From NCBI GenBank assembly GCA_020636095.1, contig JACJYN010000008.1:1-64000 (forward strand): 64,000 nucleotides of DNA, given 5' to 3'. The stretch's first letter is position 1. Each line of letters begins with the position of its first letter. Under the pieces are notes generated by a model. That model was given only the letters and a program-made list of their open reading frames with translations. It had not been told where the DNA came from and searched no databases. The DNA comes from Lewinellaceae bacterium (GTDB taxonomy: Bacteria > Bacteroidota > Bacteroidia > Chitinophagales > Saprospiraceae). Both the position numbers and the translations under genes were made by a program. Shown here piece after piece: positions 61,827-64,000 of the stretch.

Positions 61827-63815
61827 TTAATACGTAAACCCCAGCGTATTCAACCCCTGCTGTACCTCCGGCGCCGTCATAAACACATCCCAAAGCAAAC
61901 CGGTCCGGTAATTTTCGATCATGCAAATGATCGGGCCCTGATCGATTGCCAGGAAAGAATTGGCCTCCCAGTTATTCGTCGGATGAAAGGCATCATAAAA
62001 ACCGTATGCACCCCAGAGGCGGTCACCTAAGTCATAGTAAAAATGCCGAATGGCCGCCAGGCTTTCCTCCGGGGTATAGGGAATTGAAGACACAGCTGCC
62101 GTGGGCGTAATGACCCCGCGGTCGTTGGTGGGGCTGTGCGCCGTATAGCCAATGTAGCTGTCGCTGGCGGTCAACCCCCAGGATTGAGCCGAGTACCCGT
62201 AGTACTTCTTCGGATTCTGCACACAATACTGATAGTTGATCAGGGAATGATTGACATTCTGTGTCCAATAATTGGCATATTGATCTTCCAAATTGCGTGG
62301 ATCGAGGCCCAGATAAGAGTAGTGGGTGAAGAAGAGCGGGCCGCCGTAGGCCGATCCCAACGGCAGAGTTATGCCAAAATAGGACTGTCCATTGACCATT
62401 GCCCCGGAGCGGGCATAGCCGGATTGATAGATTTCAGGGTTTATGGGATGGGTGGGAGAAGAAGCCGCCAGAATATAGACGATCTGTGTCTCGTTATGCC
62501 CGCTGATCTTCAGGTTGATCTGGAACGCATTATCGGGCGACCAATGCCAGTATAAGGCTTCGTTCTGTCCTTTGGTGTACCAGTCCCATTCCACTCCCTC
62601 CCAGAGCGTATTAATACGGCCGATGAGTTCAGTCTCCTGGGGCGCTTCCTGCAATAGATACTGCCGCACAGTGAGCAGGCCTTGCACCAGGAAAGCCGTT
62701 TCCACCAGGTCTCCTCCATTATCGGCGGCGCTAAAGGGGATGACCGCCCCCGTCTGCCCGTTCATCCAGTGAGCCCAGGCGCCGTGGAAACGATCCGCTG
62801 TTTCCAAAAAACCGACAACCTGCACCCAGCGTTGCAGGGCTTCTTCCATCGTAATGAAACCGCGCTCAACGGCTACAACCATGGCCATCAGGCCGAACCC
62901 ACTGCCACCACTGGTGACGGTATTGCCACTGGTATTGCGTTCGCGGGCCATCCCGCAATTGGGGTGGCCAAAATCCCAGAAATAACGAAAAGTTTGTTCC
63001 TGGATGGTCGTCAACAGTTCCTCATCCGACAGGATGGGGAAATCGGGAGTTGACGAAGGGCCGGTAAAAAAGGTCAATTCCAGCCCGTCAAATTCACGGC
63101 CGGCAGCGGCGCCCAGCCCGGGGCCGATAACCAGTTGGTGGTTGGTGAAATCTTTGAGGGTTTCGGTGAATTGGAGTTGAAAAGTGGTATCACTGAGGGC
63201 TGTGATATTGAATTCCACTTTGTCCCTGCCTTCAATTGAAATAAACTCTTTTAGGCTTTGGGGGCTAATCGCCAAGGGGCGGGAAAAGGCGATCTCCATC
63301 GGGTGGCCGACGCTGATGCCGGTATTGAGTGCATCCGCATTTAGGGTGAAAAGATGGGTATCTACCTGAATGCGGGTGGCCCTCAGGGGTTGCTTAGTGA
63401 TGCTAAAGGTAAGCATCAGTTCTTCCAAGTCGGCGGCTTCCGGGCTGGCCAGGCGATTATTGGCCCGCAGGGTATACACTTCGCCTTCGATCCAGGTAGG
63501 GTTGACCGTGATCGTGGCCTGATCACCCTGAGCATTCCATTCTTCAGTATCAGCGAGCACCATTCCACCGGTGCTAATTTGAAACATATCAGAAGAGGCC
63601 CTTTCCACAGGAGCGGAGAAACCGAGGTAAATGGCGCCTTCTCCGTCCACCGCATTCCCGTTGAGAATGGTTTGGCTGCCCAGGCGGGCGAAGGTTAGCC
63701 TCAGTTCGTCTTTGGGCGTTGCCGGGCTGTCATCCTTACTGCAGGAAGAGATCAGCCCAAAGCTGAAAAGAGAAAAAAAAACAATGGTTTTTATTGGAAG
63801 GGAAGTTCGAATCAT
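61827..63815 (-). CDS. GH144-like lipoprotein with two Ig-like (Big_5) domains
   Basis: 662-aa predicted lipoprotein (GLISSC, Cys 25). Residues about 35-140 and 145-255 are bacterial Ig-like Big_5-type domains (IYLGFSAPVERASSDMF, VGHPMEIAFSRPLAISPQSL). Residues 265-662 are a GH144-like barrel: LLTTIQEQTFRYFWDFGHPN, TSGGSGFGLMAMVVAVERG, RFHGAWAHWM, ADNGGDLVETAFLVQGL and the end IENYRTGLLWDVFMTAPEV. It is a paralogue of the next gene, with an added surface-display region. It probably makes the first cut of beta-1,2-glucan at the outer membrane, leaving smaller products to the second enzyme and the GH3. Confidence 0.9.
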   Translation of the reverse strand: MIRTSLPIKTIVFFSLFSFGLISSCSKDDSPATPKDELRLTFARLGSQTILNGNAVDGEGAIYLGFSAPVERASSDMFQISTGGMVLADTEEWNAQGDQATITVNPTWIEGEVYTLRANNRLASPEAADLEELMLTFSITKQPLRATRIQVDTHLFTLNADALNTGISVGHPMEIAFSRPLAISPQSLKEFISIEGRDKVEFNITALSDTTFQLQFTETLKDFTNHQLVIGPGLGAAAGREFDGLELTFFTGPSSTPDFPILSDEELLTTIQEQTFRYFWDFGHPNCGMARERNTSGNTVTSGGSGFGLMAMVVAVERGFITMEEALQRWVQVVGFLETADRFHGAWAHWMNGQTGAVIPFSAADNGGDLVETAFLVQGLLTVRQYLLQEAPQETELIGRINTLWEGVEWDWYTKGQNEALYWHWSPDNAFQINLKISGHNETQIVYILAASSPTHPINPEIYQSGYARSGAMVNGQSYFGITLPLGSAYGGPLFFTHYSYLGLDPRNLEDQYANYWTQNVNHSLINYQYCVQNPKKYYGYSAQSWGLTASDSYIGYTAHSPTNDRGVITPTAAVSSIPYTPEESLAAIRHFYYDLGDRLWGAYGFYDAFHPTNNWEANSFLAIDQGPIICMIENYRTGLLWDVFMTAPEVQQGLNTLGFTY

Positions 63816-63898
63816 AATTGGTTATACTTTCAATATCACGGGTATGCATAACTAGTGCCTCGCGCACTAATAGTCTACAGTAAACATCCAAAAAATTT

Positions 63899-63935
63899 GA
63901 ATACAGGGAACCGCAAACGCAGGCTCCCTGTATTC
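63899..63935 (-). terminator. Intrinsic terminator
   Basis: Perfect 11-bp arms GAATACAGGGA (63899-63909) and TCCCTGTATTC (63925-63935). On the minus strand the hairpin is followed by AAATTTTTT and lies 10 bases after the stop of the gene entering at the right edge. Confidence 0.8.
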
Positions 63936-63945
63936 GAAAATATTT

Positions 63946-64000
63946 TTACATCTCGTCAGCAATGATCTCGCCGATTTCGTCCTTGGTCAAAGCTTTGTTA
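63946..64000 (-). CDS. 3' end of a gene entering from the right
   Basis: The last 17 codons of a minus-strand gene (KALTKDEIGEIIADEM and stop). They are followed by a clear terminator, which supports a real gene end. Too short to identify; the sequence is helical and acidic. Confidence 0.6.
   Translation of the reverse strand, partial: NKALTKDEIGEIIADEM

Noticed and set aside
63851..63869. TAGTGC-CTCGC-GCACTA hairpin upstream of the GH144 lipoprotein as an operator
   Set aside because: A 6-bp stem occurs by chance often, and no promoter or second copy supports it.
1..64000. tRNA, rRNA or riboswitch genes
   Set aside because: No cloverleaf with TTCGA-type arm, no rRNA segments and no known aptamer core were recognised when reading the intergenic regions. 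Small or unusual RNAs cannot be excluded without a covariance search.

Overview
The window is a chromosomal segment of a Bacteroidota bacterium, most likely a marine or sludge-type Saprospiraceae/Lewinella-like glycan degrader. This is inferred from SusC/SusD outer-membrane pairs, Cys-anchored lipoproteins, promoters of the TTTG-N19-TAnnTTTG type, GH92/GH144/PL17/PL6 enzymes and Saprospiraceae-style repeats. No rRNA, tRNA, CRISPR or phage genes were seen. Nearly all of the window is carbohydrate-use and redox-enzyme genes.

Region 1 (0.3-24 kb) is a secreted oxidative-sugar module. On the plus strand it has a Tat-exported Gfo/Idh/MocA oxidoreductase, three DUF1080 (3-keto-glycoside hydrolase type) proteins, a CBM9-like protein, and a giant ThuA / PQQ-type sugar dehydrogenase / PKD / cytochrome c / CBM fusion. 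On the minus strand, one probable operon runs from 15.3 to 3.9 kb: GH92 mannosidase, ROK kinase, PSD1-type DUF1549/DUF1553 cytochrome, DUF1501, NHL propeller, a small chitobiase-C-like lipoprotein, and a DUF2231 / cytochrome c / LRR protein. An amidohydrolase with a membrane domain spliced into its barrel lies at 17.7-19.5 kb. The likely scheme is to oxidise a bound glycan to 3-keto sugars, hydrolyse these, and pass electrons to c-type hemes. This is inference.

Region 2 (23.9-26.4 kb) holds a NagD-like HAD phosphatase, an acetyltransferase and, between them, a likely phage-defence protein: an EAD11-like adaptor fused to a putative AbiC-type abortive infection domain.

Region 3 (26.4-44.2 kb) is a complete alginate utilisation locus, all on the minus strand. 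It encodes SusC, SusD, PL6 and PL17 lyases, KdgF, an MFS uronate transporter, two SDR reductases, KdgK, Eda and a FadR-type GntR regulator with two clear operators on its own promoter. Eight of the structural genes or more carry one to many single-base indels, often in homopolymers. The interspersed Nramp-like transporter, Eda and GntR genes are intact. Either the consensus is locally poor or the locus is freshly decaying.

Region 4 (44.3-64 kb) has an EamA transporter, a PepD dipeptidase and an acyl-CoA dehydrogenase. These are followed by more minus-strand glycan genes: GH2, a gutted sulfatase remnant, a frameshifted GH43 and its intact twin, an esterase-GH3 fusion, and two GH144 endo-beta-1,2-glucanase-type enzymes. 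The last three together suggest beta-1,2-glucan use.

Intergenic space is unusually rich in structured repeats. There are five or more families of long imperfect palindromes, a 15-bp-arm palindrome reused as a terminator, a four-copy two-hairpin repeat (one copy lies inside the 5' end of the PL6 gene), a 163-bp MITE-like insertion with a visible empty-site homologue, and an element bounded by 17-bp inverted repeats and 10-bp direct repeats.
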